Source of the DNA: Sphaerisporangium dianthi
Lineage (GTDB): Bacteria; Actinomycetota; Actinomycetes; Streptosporangiales; Streptosporangiaceae
DNA: 64,000 bases
NCBI RefSeq assembly: GCF_042654065.1
Contig: NZ_JBHSFP010000004.1
Span: 248,001 to 312,000 of the forward strand
Direction of reading: 5' to 3'
The notes beneath the pieces were generated by a model. The model saw only the letters and a list, made by a program, of their open reading frames with translations. It made no database searches and was not told the origin of the DNA. Positions within the stretch are counted from its first letter, which is position 1; each line of letters opens with the position of its first letter. Both the position numbers and the translations under genes were made by a program. This document shows, piece after piece, positions 50,273 through 58,922 of the stretch.

Positions 50273-50875
50273 TCAGCCGGCGGCGCCCGCGGTGAGCGAC
50301 GCGAACTCGGTCCGCCGGCGCTCCAGCGGGCGCCGGAGCGGGAGAAGCGCCATCAGATAGCCGGCCGCGCTGAGCGGGATGAGGTCCAGCGTCACGACCG
50401 GCAGGAGGCTGCTCACCAGCACCAGCGCCGTGCTCCACCAGGGAAGCACGCGCGCACGCGCCAGCAGCGCGGTGAGCGCGATCATGCCCACGTACAGCAG
50501 TTGCGGCCCCACCAGATAGAAGGCGAGATCGACGCCGGGCAGGGAGTGGAACTCGCGGCCGAGCGCGCGCATCTCCGCCTTGTCCGCCGCGAGCAGTCCT
50601 TGCACGATGTCGGCCACGAACTGCACGATCGACGTGGCGGCGCCGATGAGGGTGACCGCGACGACGGCGTCCCTGACCCACCCCGGGGAGAGGAGACGGC
50701 GCAGCGCCGGCACCAGGAACACGAACAACACCAGGCCGGCGAGGTTGGCCAGGTGGGCGGCCTGCCAGTCCAGGCCGGGCCCGTACACGCCGTCCATCCG
50801 GCCGATCAACCTGATGACTCCGTAGGCCATCATGAACAGTGGCGCGGCCACGACGGCGAACCTTGCGATATTCAT
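50273..50875 (-). CDS. six-helix membrane protein of unknown function
   Basis: A 200-residue protein beginning MNIARFAVVAAPLFMMAYGV with about six membrane helices and short loops. A basic end (RRPLERRRTEF) suggests a cytoplasmic C-terminus. ATG 50875 starts directly at helix one. The longer frame upstream adds a non-membrane Arg/Gly-rich stretch with no support. No family recognised. Confidence 0.6.
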   Translation of the reverse strand: MNIARFAVVAAPLFMMAYGVIRLIGRMDGVYGPGLDWQAAHLANLAGLVLFVFLVPALRRLLSPGWVRDAVVAVTLIGAATSIVQFVADIVQGLLAADKAEMRALGREFHSLPGVDLAFYLVGPQLLYVGMIALTALLARARVLPWWSTALVLVSSLLPVVTLDLIPLSAAGYLMALLPLRRPLERRRTEFASLTAGAAG

Positions 50876-51075
50876 GCCCCGATGGTGGTCGTCCGGGGCG
50901 ATCAGGACATCAGGGTCCTTCCCTGCTTTCTCGGCAGGGTTCACCCCGGCGTCACCCCGAGTCCGGCCCTCCCGCGCCCCTCTTCCCGTTCCCGCCGCCG
51001 TCTCCGGTTCCCGCGGCCTTACGGCCACTATGCCCTTCCGGGGCCGCGCGAGCCGACGGTCCGCGGTGGATGCGC

Positions 51076-51963
51076 TCACGCCACGTCGGCGGCGGGTGCG
51101 GCCCAGGTGTCGCAGTGGCCGGGACGGCCGCCGCGGAACCCGCCGTTCAGCCAGGCGGCCACGTGCTCGCCGGTCCCATGGGTGCGCAGGCGCACCTCGT
51201 CGTCCTCCTCGTCGCCGCGCAGGGCGGCGTCCTCCAGCACGATGCCCCAGTCTTTCCCGGTCACCGGAAGGGACCGGCGCACCGCCGAGAACCAGACGCC
51301 CGCGAAGCAGTCGGCCTGCAGTTCGAGGCGGCGGCTGAGGGCGGCGATCACGGCGTCACCGGTCGTGCCGTACTCCTTCTCCGCCTCGGCGTCCATGATG
51401 CCGGTGACCTCCTGCACGTGGTGCCCGTACTCGTGCGCCAGGATCGCGCTCAGCACCATCCAGTGCTCGTCGTCCACCGCGCCGAGGTAGATGCCCTGAT
51501 TGGCCGGGCAGTAGAAGGCCGCGGCGTCCCCCGGATAGTCGCCGCAAGCGCCCCGGCCGGGTCTGGTCCAGAAGACCCTGGTGGGTTCGGCAAGGTGGAC
51601 GCCGGCGGTTCTCAAAGCCGCGCGCCAGGAGCGGCCCATGCAGTCGGTCAGGGCGTTGAAGAGCACCAGCCGTGATCGGGTGTCGTCCGCCGGCGGGGCG
51701 GGGCAGTGATCAACCGGGACGTCCGCCGCGTAGACGAGGTTGCGTTCCAGGCTTCCCCACGTCACCGCGCCCGCCGGCAGGGGCGTGGAGGTGAGCGCCG
51801 GGGCGGGCCCCGGGCTCGGCGCCTGTAACACCGTGCTCAGGACGATGCCCAGCGTCACGGCCAGCGCGAGCAACCCGAGCGTGGCGGGTGCGGCGGACAT
51901 CCGGCCTCGGCGAACAGGCAGGTGTTCGGGAGCCGGTGTGTACCTCTTTCGCACCCTTCGCAC
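51076..51963 (-). CDS. membrane-anchored neutral zinc metallopeptidase (YpfJ-like)
   Basis: A 295-residue protein with an N-terminal anchor helix (about 24-46) and an extracytoplasmic peptidase domain. The HExxH-type motif is ILAHEYGHHVQEVTG at about 171-185, with a downstream Glu in ELQADCFAG. Six Cys are typical of the YpfJ/putative neutral zinc metallopeptidase family. The start codon is uncertain among the first Met residues. Substrate unknown. Confidence 0.88.
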   Translation of the reverse strand: MRRVRKRYTPAPEHLPVRRGRMSAAPATLGLLALAVTLGIVLSTVLQAPSPGPAPALTSTPLPAGAVTWGSLERNLVYAADVPVDHCPAPPADDTRSRLVLFNALTDCMGRSWRAALRTAGVHLAEPTRVFWTRPGRGACGDYPGDAAAFYCPANQGIYLGAVDDEHWMVLSAILAHEYGHHVQEVTGIMDAEAEKEYGTTGDAVIAALSRRLELQADCFAGVWFSAVRRSLPVTGKDWGIVLEDAALRGDEEDDEVRLRTHGTGEHVAAWLNGGFRGGRPGHCDTWAAPAADVA

Positions 51964-52006
51964 TGTACGGGAATCAGTCGAGACGGGACATCGACGCGTC
52001 CGCCCG

Positions 52007-52789
52007 TCAGGACGCGTAGAAGGCGGCCAGCTCGGCGCTGAGGATCTCGGTGTCGACCTGGCCGTGTGCCATGCCTTCGAGGGTCTTGAGCCGGGAGTCG
52101 GGCAGCACGGCGTCGACCGCGTGCGCCGCGTCCTTCATGCGCGCGGCGCTGTCCGCGCCGACCAGCACCAGGGTGGGCACGGCGACGGAGGCGAACCGGT
52201 CGGCGGGGACCGGCCCGGGGCCGACGATGGCGGCCTCGTAGGCCAGGGTGTGGGCCACGGCCTCCATGCCGGCCCAGAACGGCTGGTCGCGCAGCTGGCC
52301 GATCATCTCGGCGGGGACGTCCGCGCCCTTGACCATGAACAGCTCGACCGCGTCGCCGCGGCGGCCCTCGCGCACCAGGGCGGTGATCTCCTGCTCGCTG
52401 GGCAGCGCGGGGCGGCTGCCGTCGGTGACGTAGGGGGGCTCGAACACCGCGAGCCTGCTGATCGCGGACCCCGCGTGCGCCGCCTCAAGGGCGAGGGCGC
52501 CGCCGGAGGAGCCGCCGAACACCAGGGCCGACCCGCCGGCCTCGGCGATGAGGGCGTCGAGGTCCTCGATCTCGCGCCGCACGGCGTAGGGCTCGGTGTC
52601 GCCGCTGTCGCCGCGGCCGCGCCGGTCGTAGTTGTACACGGTGAACCGGGAGGACAGCGCCTCGGCGACCGCCACGAAGATCGGGTTGGTCCTCTCGGCG
52701 AAGCCGCCGCCGACCAGGATGACCGCGGGACCGGTGCCCGAGCGGTCGTAGGCGATGGTGGTGCCGTCGGCCGACGTGACCTTCTGCAT
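52007..52789 (-). CDS. alpha/beta hydrolase
   Basis: A 260-residue alpha/beta hydrolase. The oxyanion motif GGGFAE replaces the usual HG. DRRGRGDSG is the strand-4 motif, nucleophile Ser95 is in FGGSSGG, and a terminal His lies in LEGMAHGQVD. The ATG 52789 has AAAGAG eight bases upstream. Its promoter region contains the same TTCTTGACAATT and CGACAACT elements as the ArsR-like gene at 54671-55279. Confidence 0.85.
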   Translation of the reverse strand: MQKVTSADGTTIAYDRSGTGPAVILVGGGFAERTNPIFVAVAEALSSRFTVYNYDRRGRGDSGDTEPYAVRREIEDLDALIAEAGGSALVFGGSSGGALALEAAHAGSAISRLAVFEPPYVTDGSRPALPSEQEITALVREGRRGDAVELFMVKGADVPAEMIGQLRDQPFWAGMEAVAHTLAYEAAIVGPGPVPADRFASVAVPTLVLVGADSAARMKDAAHAVDAVLPDSRLKTLEGMAHGQVDTEILSAELAAFYAS

Positions 52790-52904
52790 GGGGATCACTC
52801 TTTCCATGGACGTCATCCGGGTGGATGTGACGGGTGCGGTTCTCGGCGGGCGGTGGGGGCTGACGCTCCTTCACCGCCCGCTGCGGCTCCTACGGTGCCA
52901 CCGA

Positions 52905-52935
52905 ACACTAAAATTGTCAAGAACAGAGTTGTCGT
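52905..52935 (-). promoter_or_regulatory. promoter element shared with 55306-55331
   Basis: On the minus strand CGACAACTCTG then TTCTTGACAATTTTAG. TTGACA would be a -35 box, and CGACAACT a possible upstream regulator site. The same order occurs before the ArsR-like gene with slightly different spacing. Confidence 0.4.
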
Positions 52936-53083
52936 CGGCTCTCGATCCGGCGGACGCGGCGGGCCGACCGGTCGGCCCGCCTGCCGACCTGGTCAGACGC
53001 GCCTGCTCGTTGCCGGAGACCCGCCTGTCCGTCTTGGCCCAACCCGCCCGGACCGGTTCGGCGAGGGTGATATACCGGCCGCT

Positions 53084-54004
53084 ATGACGCAGAACGTGAT
53101 CTCGCGGCCCTACGCCGACGCCGACCTGCCGCGGCTTCTGGCGACCTTCGCGGCGTGGATCGCCGAGGCGGGACGCTGCGGGTACGACCACGTAGGAGAG
53201 CTGCCGCATCGGATCTACGGCGATCTCCGGGGCCGCCGTCCCGTGGGCGAGCTGGTGCGGGTCTGGGAGGAGGGCGACCGCTTCGCCGGCCTGGCGATCA
53301 ACCTCCGCTTCGGCGCCGCGTTCGACGTGTTCGCCGCCCCTCGCCTGCGCGGCACCCCGGCGGAGTCGCGGATGCTGCGCGAGGCGTACGAAACGACGGC
53401 CCGGCACATGGAGGACGGCGCGTTCGTGCTCACCGACGTGTTCGACTGCGACACCCGCAGGATCGACCTGCTCGCCCGGCTCGGCTTCGAGCGCTTCCGC
53501 GTCTGGGACGACGTCAACGAGCGCGGGCTCGAAGACCGGCTGCCCGAGGCGCCGGCGCCCGCCGGTTTCGTGGTGCGCACCGCCCGCCCGGACGACGCCG
53601 GTGGCCTCGCCGACGCCCGCAACCACGCGTTCCAGCAGGAGTGGACCGGCGAACTGTACCGGTCGGCCGTGATGGAGAAGCCGGGTTACGACCCCCGCCG
53701 TGAGATCGTCGCCGAGGCCCCGGACGGCACGATCGCGGCATTCGCGGTCTACTGGGTCGACGAGCGCAACAAGACCGGGCACGTCGAGCCGGTGGGCACG
53801 CACAGGGATTTCCGGCGCCGTGGCCTGGCCCGCGCGGTCATGCTGCTGGCGATGCGGCGCATGGAGGCGCTCGGCATGGTGACGGTGACGGTGAACCATG
53901 ACGCGGAGAACCACGCCGCACGCGAGCTGTACCGGTCGCTGGGATTCGCCAAGAGGTACGAGACCCATGGCTATCGCCGCCCGGCTCCCGGCAGGCGCGG
54001 TTAG
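53084..54004 (+). CDS. tandem double GNAT-domain acetyltransferase
   Basis: A 306-residue protein of two GNAT-fold halves. The first (1-150) lacks a clear acetyl-CoA loop. The second (about 160-300) has HVEPVGTHRDFRRRGLARAV with the loop RRRGLA and the end NHAARELYRSLGFAKRYET, as in MshD-like and other double-GNAT proteins. ATG 53084 follows a TATACC -10-like sequence at short distance, so it is likely leaderless. Its stop overlaps the convergent DinB-like gene by four bases. Confidence 0.82.
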   Translation: MTQNVISRPYADADLPRLLATFAAWIAEAGRCGYDHVGELPHRIYGDLRGRRPVGELVRVWEEGDRFAGLAINLRFGAAFDVFAAPRLRGTPAESRMLREAYETTARHMEDGAFVLTDVFDCDTRRIDLLARLGFERFRVWDDVNERGLEDRLPEAPAPAGFVVRTARPDDAGGLADARNHAFQQEWTGELYRSAVMEKPGYDPRREIVAEAPDGTIAAFAVYWVDERNKTGHVEPVGTHRDFRRRGLARAVMLLAMRRMEALGMVTVTVNHDAENHAARELYRSLGFAKRYETHGYRRPAPGRRG

Positions 54005-54546
54005 GAGCCCGTGGCGCCGTCGATGCGTTCGCGGAGCAGGTCGGCGTGGCCGTTGTGCCGGGCATACTCGGCGATCGTGCTCACGAGGATGCGGCGCAGC
54101 GAGATCGGCTCGCCGGTCGAGAAGCGCGTGCCCGTCGCATCGAGGGATGCGGCGCTCTCGACGATGCGGCGCGAGTGGTCGCACTCGGCCCGCCAGACGG
54201 CGAAGGCCTCGTTGACGTCGCCGTCGAGGGAGTCGAAATCTTGGTTCGGGTCGTCGTCGGAGTAGTAGAGGAGGGGGAGGTCCTCACCGGCGAACTGCAG
54301 GCGGAACCACCAACGTTCGACCCCGGAGAGATGGCGGAGCAGGCCGTGCAGGCTCAACTCGGACGGCGGGATGCATTTGTCGGACAGCCGTTCGGCCGGG
54401 ACCCCTGAGCACTTCAGCTCGAACGTCTGGCGATGCCAGTCGAGATAGGACGTGAGGAGCTCGCGCTCGCCGGCCACCGAGGGCGGGTCGGTGCGCGGGT
54501 CGTCGGGCCAGGGCTGCGAAAGGTTCTCGGCGGAGATGTGCGTCAT
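54001..54546 (-). CDS. DinB/DUF664 family protein
   Basis: A 181-residue four-helix-bundle protein. It has AGERELLTSYLDWHRQTFELK and LSLHGLLRHLSGVERWWFRL (His metal ligand), then a C-terminal EYARHNGHADLLRERIDGA (His-x3-His). Such DUF664 proteins are often mycothiol- or bacillithiol-dependent transferases. It overlaps the convergent GNAT gene end. Confidence 0.85.
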   Translation of the reverse strand: MTHISAENLSQPWPDDPRTDPPSVAGERELLTSYLDWHRQTFELKCSGVPAERLSDKCIPPSELSLHGLLRHLSGVERWWFRLQFAGEDLPLLYYSDDDPNQDFDSLDGDVNEAFAVWRAECDHSRRIVESAASLDATGTRFSTGEPISLRRILVSTIAEYARHNGHADLLRERIDGATGS

Positions 54547-54670
54547 GCCTCCGCACCATGCCACGCGGCACCGACACAACCCGGCCCGCCGCGCATGAGG
54601 GACTCGGGCGGACGGGCACGGTGCGGATGGGCTCAGTGCGGCCGAACCCGGTGCGGCCGGGCGATGCCGT

Positions 54671-55279
54671 TCAAAGCTCGCCCGCCGGCTCGGCCGCCTC
54701 CGGCTTGACGCTGGGATGGACGGCGACGATGAGGCGATGATCGCGACCGCCCTCGGCGCCCGCGTCGTGGTACTTGCCGACCAGCGCGGCGACCGTCTCG
54801 GCCAGCTCGCGGGCGAAGGCCGCACGGTCGGCGGCCGAGGCGAAGCGGACCTCGCCGTCGATGGCGAAGGTGGCGACCTTCTGCCGCGCCTTGGCCGCGC
54901 CGGTGATCAACCGGCCGACGTCGTGCACCAGCTGCGAGGCCACCGCCAGCATCCAGCGCGCCGACAGCTGGTCGGGCGCGCGGGATGGATCGGGCGCGAC
55001 CGCCGACAGCGCCACCGGCGAGATGACGTAAGATGCCGCGGTGGCGCGCATGATGCGCTCGGTGACGTTGCCCTTGCGCCGCTCTTCCACCAGCTCGACC
55101 AGGCCGTACCGCTCCAGCGTCTTGAGGTGGTAGTTGACCTTCTGGCGGGGCAGGCCGACCTTGGCCGCCAGCGTGGTGGCCGACCCCGGCTCCGACAGCT
55201 CGGCCAAAAGCCTGGCTCTCACCGGATCCAGCGAGACCTCGGCCGCCGCCGGGTCCTCGATCACCGCTACGTCCAACAT
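54671..55279 (-). CDS. ArsR-like winged-helix regulator with long C-terminal domain
   Basis: A 202-residue protein. The winged helix (about 18-80) contains LAELSEPGSATTLAAKVGLP, then RQKVNYHLKTLERYGLVELV and the wing RKGNVTERIM. The C-terminal domain (about 95-185) resembles the ligand-binding part of HTH_20-type regulators that often control SRPBCC genes, but no such gene lies beside it. No metal Cys motif is present. Its promoter has TTGACA and GACTGT 17 bases apart. Confidence 0.82.
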   Translation of the reverse strand: MLDVAVIEDPAAAEVSLDPVRARLLAELSEPGSATTLAAKVGLPRQKVNYHLKTLERYGLVELVEERRKGNVTERIMRATAASYVISPVALSAVAPDPSRAPDQLSARWMLAVASQLVHDVGRLITGAAKARQKVATFAIDGEVRFASAADRAAFARELAETVAALVGKYHDAGAEGGRDHRLIVAVHPSVKPEAAEPAGEL

Positions 55280-55305
55280 GCGTCAACAGTCTCACCGACA
55301 GAATT

Positions 55306-55331
55306 AATTGTCAAGACGCTGGAAGTTGTCG
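55306..55331 (-). promoter_or_regulatory. promoter of the ArsR-like gene, shared motif
   Basis: On the minus strand, CGACAACTTCC followed by TCTTGACAATT. The TTGACA is a good -35 and GACTGT 17 bases later a plausible -10. The motif pair is shared with 52905-52935. Confidence 0.5.
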
Positions 55332-55426
55332 GACCGATATCCGGGAAATGGTATGGGCATTCACCCCCGCGCGGACCGTGGTCCGACGACGGGACCACGA
55401 TCCGCGAGACGGCGGGCATCTTTCCG

Positions 55427-55819
55427 TCAGGGGATGTTCGGCACCGACGAGGACGTGGTCGGCGAGGAGGTGGCGGTGGCGGACACCGGCGTTCCGGTCG
55501 AGTTCGGGAAGATCAGGCGGATGTTGATCGACTGGGCTTGGCGGTTGACACTGTGGCTGCGGCTGTGGCTGCGGTTCAGGTGGCGGGCCCAGTTGCGCGC
55601 CCAGCTGCGGGCGAAGGTCCGGTTCCAATTGCGGGCCCAGTTGCGGTTCCAGTTCCGGTTGCGAGGACGTGACCAGTCGCGGTCGCCGCCCCCGCCGCCC
55701 ATGGTGATGCCGGCGGCGGCGTTCGCGCTGGTGGTGGTCGCGGCCCCTAGGCCGAGCATGCCCCCGGTGAGCGCTGCGCAGACCGTCAGCGTGCTCACGA
55801 ACTTCTTGGCGTTGGGCAT
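55427..55819 (-). CDS. secreted Trp/Arg tetrapeptide-repeat protein
   Basis: A 130-residue exported protein. Signal peptide about 8-35 (ending TSANAAAG). A Gly-rich segment (MGGGGGD) is followed by about nine tandem four-residue units of the form (N/S/T)-(W/F/H)-(N/A/S)-R, such as NWNR, NWAR, SWAR, TFAR and SHSR. A Ser/Thr/Pro-rich tail ends it. The DNA repeats in 12-bp steps. The region is strongly cationic with a Trp every fourth residue. No family is recognised. The ATG is preceded by GGGGGA at good spacing. Confidence 0.7.
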   Translation of the reverse strand: MPNAKKFVSTLTVCAALTGGMLGLGAATTTSANAAAGITMGGGGGDRDWSRPRNRNWNRNWARNWNRTFARSWARNWARHLNRSHSRSHSVNRQAQSINIRLIFPNSTGTPVSATATSSPTTSSSVPNIP

Positions 55820-56312
55820 TGCATATCCCCCTTGGATGACTTCGGGTGCTTGAGAGCGGCATTCATCCGTATTGCCAGTGAATGCTGTGGTGACTCAGCG
55901 AGTCTGACTACTTGTCTTGTTTTCCTGGTTGCACGCAGCACAAACGAATTACCGCCACTTTTGCTATGTGCTTAAGCTCTTGTTGTGGTCTTCGATTCAA
56001 TATTTCCCGACTTCACCGGACATGCTCGGCTTGATCTCGTTATAGCGAGACGCCCGCGGCCGACCGGGGGCCGCGCCGGTCCGGGTGGCTATTTCCGGGG
56101 AACCAGACCCTTAGTCCTCATTAAGGGGATTTAACAGCTGCGTCCATTGCGTGCGGATGAAGGGTGTTTTCTCGGGCGATAAGGCGCAACGCGTGCAACC
56201 TGGTGAAGAAGTGCGTGGATATCGTGACAAGGGGGGCCGTGTCCGTCGCGGCGCACCGTCGCGTCCAACCCCGGTGCGGCGCCACGCGCCGGTACCACAT
56301 ATGGTCCGGTGC
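55820..56312. other. 493-bp AT-richer divergent promoter region
   Basis: The stretch 55870-56050 is markedly less GC-rich and should hold promoters for the Trp/Arg-repeat gene (minus) and dihydrolipoyl dehydrogenase (plus). A small hairpin CCCTTA...TAAGGG lies at 56107-56127. An alternative lpd start lies at ATG 56301. A leaderless or short-leader message near CACATATG is possible. Confidence 0.4.
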
Positions 56313-57713
56313 ATGACTGCTCATTATGACGTCGTGGTTGTCGGAGCCGGCCCCGGTGGGTATGTCGCGGCCATCCGGGCCGCCCAGCTCGGCCTGAGCG
56401 CGGCCATCGTCGAAGAACGCTACTGGGGCGGTGTCTGCCTCAACGTCGGGTGCATTCCCTCCAAGGCGCTGCTGCGCAACGCCGAGCTCGCCCACCTGTT
56501 CACCCAGGAGGCCAAGACCTTCGGCATCCAGGTGGAAGGCAAGGTCACCTTCGACTACGGCGAGGCGTTCAAGCGCAGCCGCAAGGTCGCCGACGGGCGG
56601 GTCAAGGGCGTCCACTTCCTGATGAAGAAGAACGGCATCACCGAGTACGACGGCCGTGGCACCTTCACCGACGCCCACACCTTGCAGGTGGCCCGCGCGG
56701 ACGGCGGCGCCGAGACGGTGACGTTCGACCACTGCATCATCGCGACCGGCGCGACGACACGGCTGCTCCCCGGCACGTCCGTCAGCGACCGCGTCGTGAC
56801 CTACGAGGAGCAGATCCTCAGCGACGCCCTTCCCGAGAGCATCGTCATCGCGGGCGCCGGCGCCATCGGCGTCGAGTTCGCGTACATCCTGCGCAACTAC
56901 GGGGTCAAGGTGACGATCGTCGAGTTCCTCGACCGCATCGTTCCCCTGGAGGACGAGGAGGTCTCCGCCGAGCTGGCGCGCCGTTACAAGCGGCTCGGCA
57001 TCGAGGTGCTCACCTCGACCCGGGTGGAGGCCATCGACGAGTCCGGCGAGAAGGTGCGGGTCACGGTGGCCACCGGAGACGAGCGGCGGACGATCGAGGC
57101 CGACAAGGTGATGCAGGCCATCGGCTTCCAGCCGCGCGTGCAGGGCTACGGGCTGGAGAACACCGGCGTGCGCCTGACCGAGCGCGGCGCCATCGACATC
57201 GACGGCCACTGCCGCACGAGCGTGCCGCACATCTTCGCCATCGGGGACGTCACGGCCAAGCTCATGCTCGCGCACGCGGCGGAGTCCATGGGCATCGTCG
57301 CCGCCGAGACCATCGCCGAGGCCGAGACGATGGAGCTCGACTACGTGATGATCCCGCGCGCGACCTACTGCCAGCCGCAGATCGCGAGCTTCGGGTTCAC
57401 CGAGGCGCAGGCGCGCGAGAAGGGCTTCGAGGTCAAGGTGGTGAAGTTCCCCTTCACCGCCAACGGCAAGGCGCACGGCCTCGGGGACGCCGTCGGGTTC
57501 GTCAAGATCCTGAGCGATGCGCGGTACGGCGAGCTGCTCGGCGCTCACCTGATCGGGCCCGAGGTCACCGAGCTGCTGCCGGAGCTGACGCTCGCTCAGC
57601 AGTGGGATCTCACGGTCCACGAGGTGGCGCGCAACGTGCACGCGCACCCGACGCTCGGCGAGGCGGTGAAGGAGGCCGTCCACGGGCTGGCCGGCCACAT
57701 GATCAACATGTGA
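56313..57713 (+). CDS. lpdA: dihydrolipoyl dehydrogenase
   Basis: A 466-residue E3 flavoenzyme reoxidising lipoamide of 2-oxo-acid dehydrogenase or glycine-cleavage complexes. FAD motif VVVGAGPGGYVAAI (7-20), redox pair Cys42/Cys47 in GGVCLNVGCIPSKALL, NAD motif IAGAGAIGVEFA, FAD end IFAIGDVTAKLMLAHAA, and the C-terminal His-Glu pair in HAHPTLGEAV. ATG 56313 begins the conserved fold. The open frame upstream to 56151 is not family-like. No E1/E2 genes are near. Confidence 0.95.
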   Translation: MTAHYDVVVVGAGPGGYVAAIRAAQLGLSAAIVEERYWGGVCLNVGCIPSKALLRNAELAHLFTQEAKTFGIQVEGKVTFDYGEAFKRSRKVADGRVKGVHFLMKKNGITEYDGRGTFTDAHTLQVARADGGAETVTFDHCIIATGATTRLLPGTSVSDRVVTYEEQILSDALPESIVIAGAGAIGVEFAYILRNYGVKVTIVEFLDRIVPLEDEEVSAELARRYKRLGIEVLTSTRVEAIDESGEKVRVTVATGDERRTIEADKVMQAIGFQPRVQGYGLENTGVRLTERGAIDIDGHCRTSVPHIFAIGDVTAKLMLAHAAESMGIVAAETIAEAETMELDYVMIPRATYCQPQIASFGFTEAQAREKGFEVKVVKFPFTANGKAHGLGDAVGFVKILSDARYGELLGAHLIGPEVTELLPELTLAQQWDLTVHEVARNVHAHPTLGEAVKEAVHGLAGHMINM

Positions 57714-57762
57714 TCCCCGCGGCGCGTCGTCGTGTCGGGCCCGCTCGTCCCATCGCTTGGCG

Positions 57763-57791
57763 TATAACTTCGACTACTCACAGTAGTTGAA
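57763..57791 (+). promoter_or_regulatory. promoter with inverted repeat before the lectin pair
   Basis: A TATAAC -10-like hexamer (57763-57768) directly abuts the near-perfect inverted repeat TTCGACTACT - CAC - AGTAGTTGAA (57769-57791, 9 of 10 pairs). It probably binds a repressor over the transcription start. Confidence 0.55.
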
Positions 57792-57816
57792 CGCGCTTGA
57801 ACAGGGGATCGACACG

Positions 57817-58326
57817 ATGCGTAGGAAGTTCACCAAGGCGGCTCGGGCTCTCGCGGTCGTCTCCGGCTGCGCGGCGATCGTCGCCGGCACGACGGGCGCG
57901 TCGGCCGCCGTGGACACCGCCGCGGCGCCCGGGCCGATCCGCAGCCACGCCAACTGGCGGTGCCTGGACGCCGACCTGACCACCATCGGGTCCAACGGCA
58001 CCAAGGTCCAGCTGTGGAACTGCAACGGCTGGAACAACCAGAAGTGGACCTACGACGTGCAGACGCACACGATCCGCAGCCAGTACAACGGGCGGTGCCT
58101 GGACGCCGACCTGAACACCATCGGGTCCAACGGCACCAAGGTCCAGCTGTGGAACTGCAACGGCTGGAGCAACCAGAAGTGGATCTACGACGCGATCAGC
58201 CACACGATCTACAGCATGTACAACGGGCGGTGCCTGGACGCCGACCTTAACGGCATCGGGTCCAACGGCACGAAGGTCCAGCTGTGGAACTGCAACGGCT
58301 GGGCCAACCAGAAGTGGACCATCTGA
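57817..58326 (+). CDS. secreted ricin-type beta-trefoil lectin (first of pair)
   Basis: A 169-residue exported protein. Signal peptide about 8-35. One trefoil of three repeats follows, each CLDADL...GSNGTKVQLWNCNG...NQKW, carrying the QxW sugar-binding motif (QKW three times). There is no catalytic domain. ATG 57817 is used, preceded by GGGGATC. The three repeats are unusually alike, pointing to recent internal amplification. It would bind galactosyl or xylan-type glycans. It is followed 10 bases later by a paralogue. Confidence 0.9.
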   Translation: MRRKFTKAARALAVVSGCAAIVAGTTGASAAVDTAAAPGPIRSHANWRCLDADLTTIGSNGTKVQLWNCNGWNNQKWTYDVQTHTIRSQYNGRCLDADLNTIGSNGTKVQLWNCNGWSNQKWIYDAISHTIYSMYNGRCLDADLNGIGSNGTKVQLWNCNGWANQKWTI

Positions 58327-58336
58327 GAGCCGGGCC

Positions 58337-58846
58337 ATGCGACGCCACCTCTTGAGAGCGGCCGGGGCGTTCATCATCGTGACCGGTTGCGCCGAGTCCG
58401 CCGCCATCGCCGCCGGTGCGCCGGCGGCCGTCGCCGGCACCTCCACGACCGGGCCCATCCGCAACCGCGCCGACGGCCGCTGCCTGGACGCCGACCTCGG
58501 CCGCATCGGCAGCAACGGCACGCGCATCCAGCTGTGGACCTGCAACGGCTGGGCCAACCAGTCGTGGACCTACGATCCGGCGACCCACACCCTCAGGAGC
58601 CTGGTCAACGGGCGGTGCCTGGACGCCGACCACGGCAACCTCACCAGGAACGGCACCCGCGTGCAGTTGTGGGACTGCAACGGCCACGCCAATCAGCAGT
58701 GGCTGTACGACCGGCGTAGCCATGCCGTCTACAGCCTCGCGAACGGGCGGTGCCTGGACGCCGACCTCAAGGCCGTCGGCAGCAACGGCGCCCGCGTCCA
58801 CCTATGGGACTGCAACCGCTGGAGCAACCAGAAGTGGAGGCTGTGA
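58337..58846 (+). CDS. secreted ricin-type beta-trefoil lectin (second of pair)
   Basis: A 169-residue paralogue of the preceding gene in the same operon. Signal peptide about 5-32, then three repeats with RCLDAD, QLWTCNG/QLWDCNG and QSW/QQW/QKW. Repeats are more diverged than in the first gene. Secreted and without enzymatic domain. Together the two may act as a hetero- or homomeric carbohydrate-binding pair. Confidence 0.9.
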   Translation: MRRHLLRAAGAFIIVTGCAESAAIAAGAPAAVAGTSTTGPIRNRADGRCLDADLGRIGSNGTRIQLWTCNGWANQSWTYDPATHTLRSLVNGRCLDADHGNLTRNGTRVQLWDCNGHANQQWLYDRRSHAVYSLANGRCLDADLKAVGSNGARVHLWDCNRWSNQKWRL

Positions 58847-58922
58847 CCCGCGAGCCCCGCACCAGCATGTTCACCGGTCAGGGGGGTAGAGGCAGGCGCA
58901 ACGACCGGACCGAGGAGAAGGC

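Noticed and set aside
51740..53083. Long upstream extension of the double-GNAT frame
   Set aside because: Low-complexity translation antisense to the alpha/beta hydrolase and metallopeptidase genes. The GNAT fold starts at 53084.
55820..56312. Possible riboswitch (c-di-AMP type considered) before lpdA
   Set aside because: The region is structured and AT-richer, but the conserved riboswitch core could not be recognised by eye.
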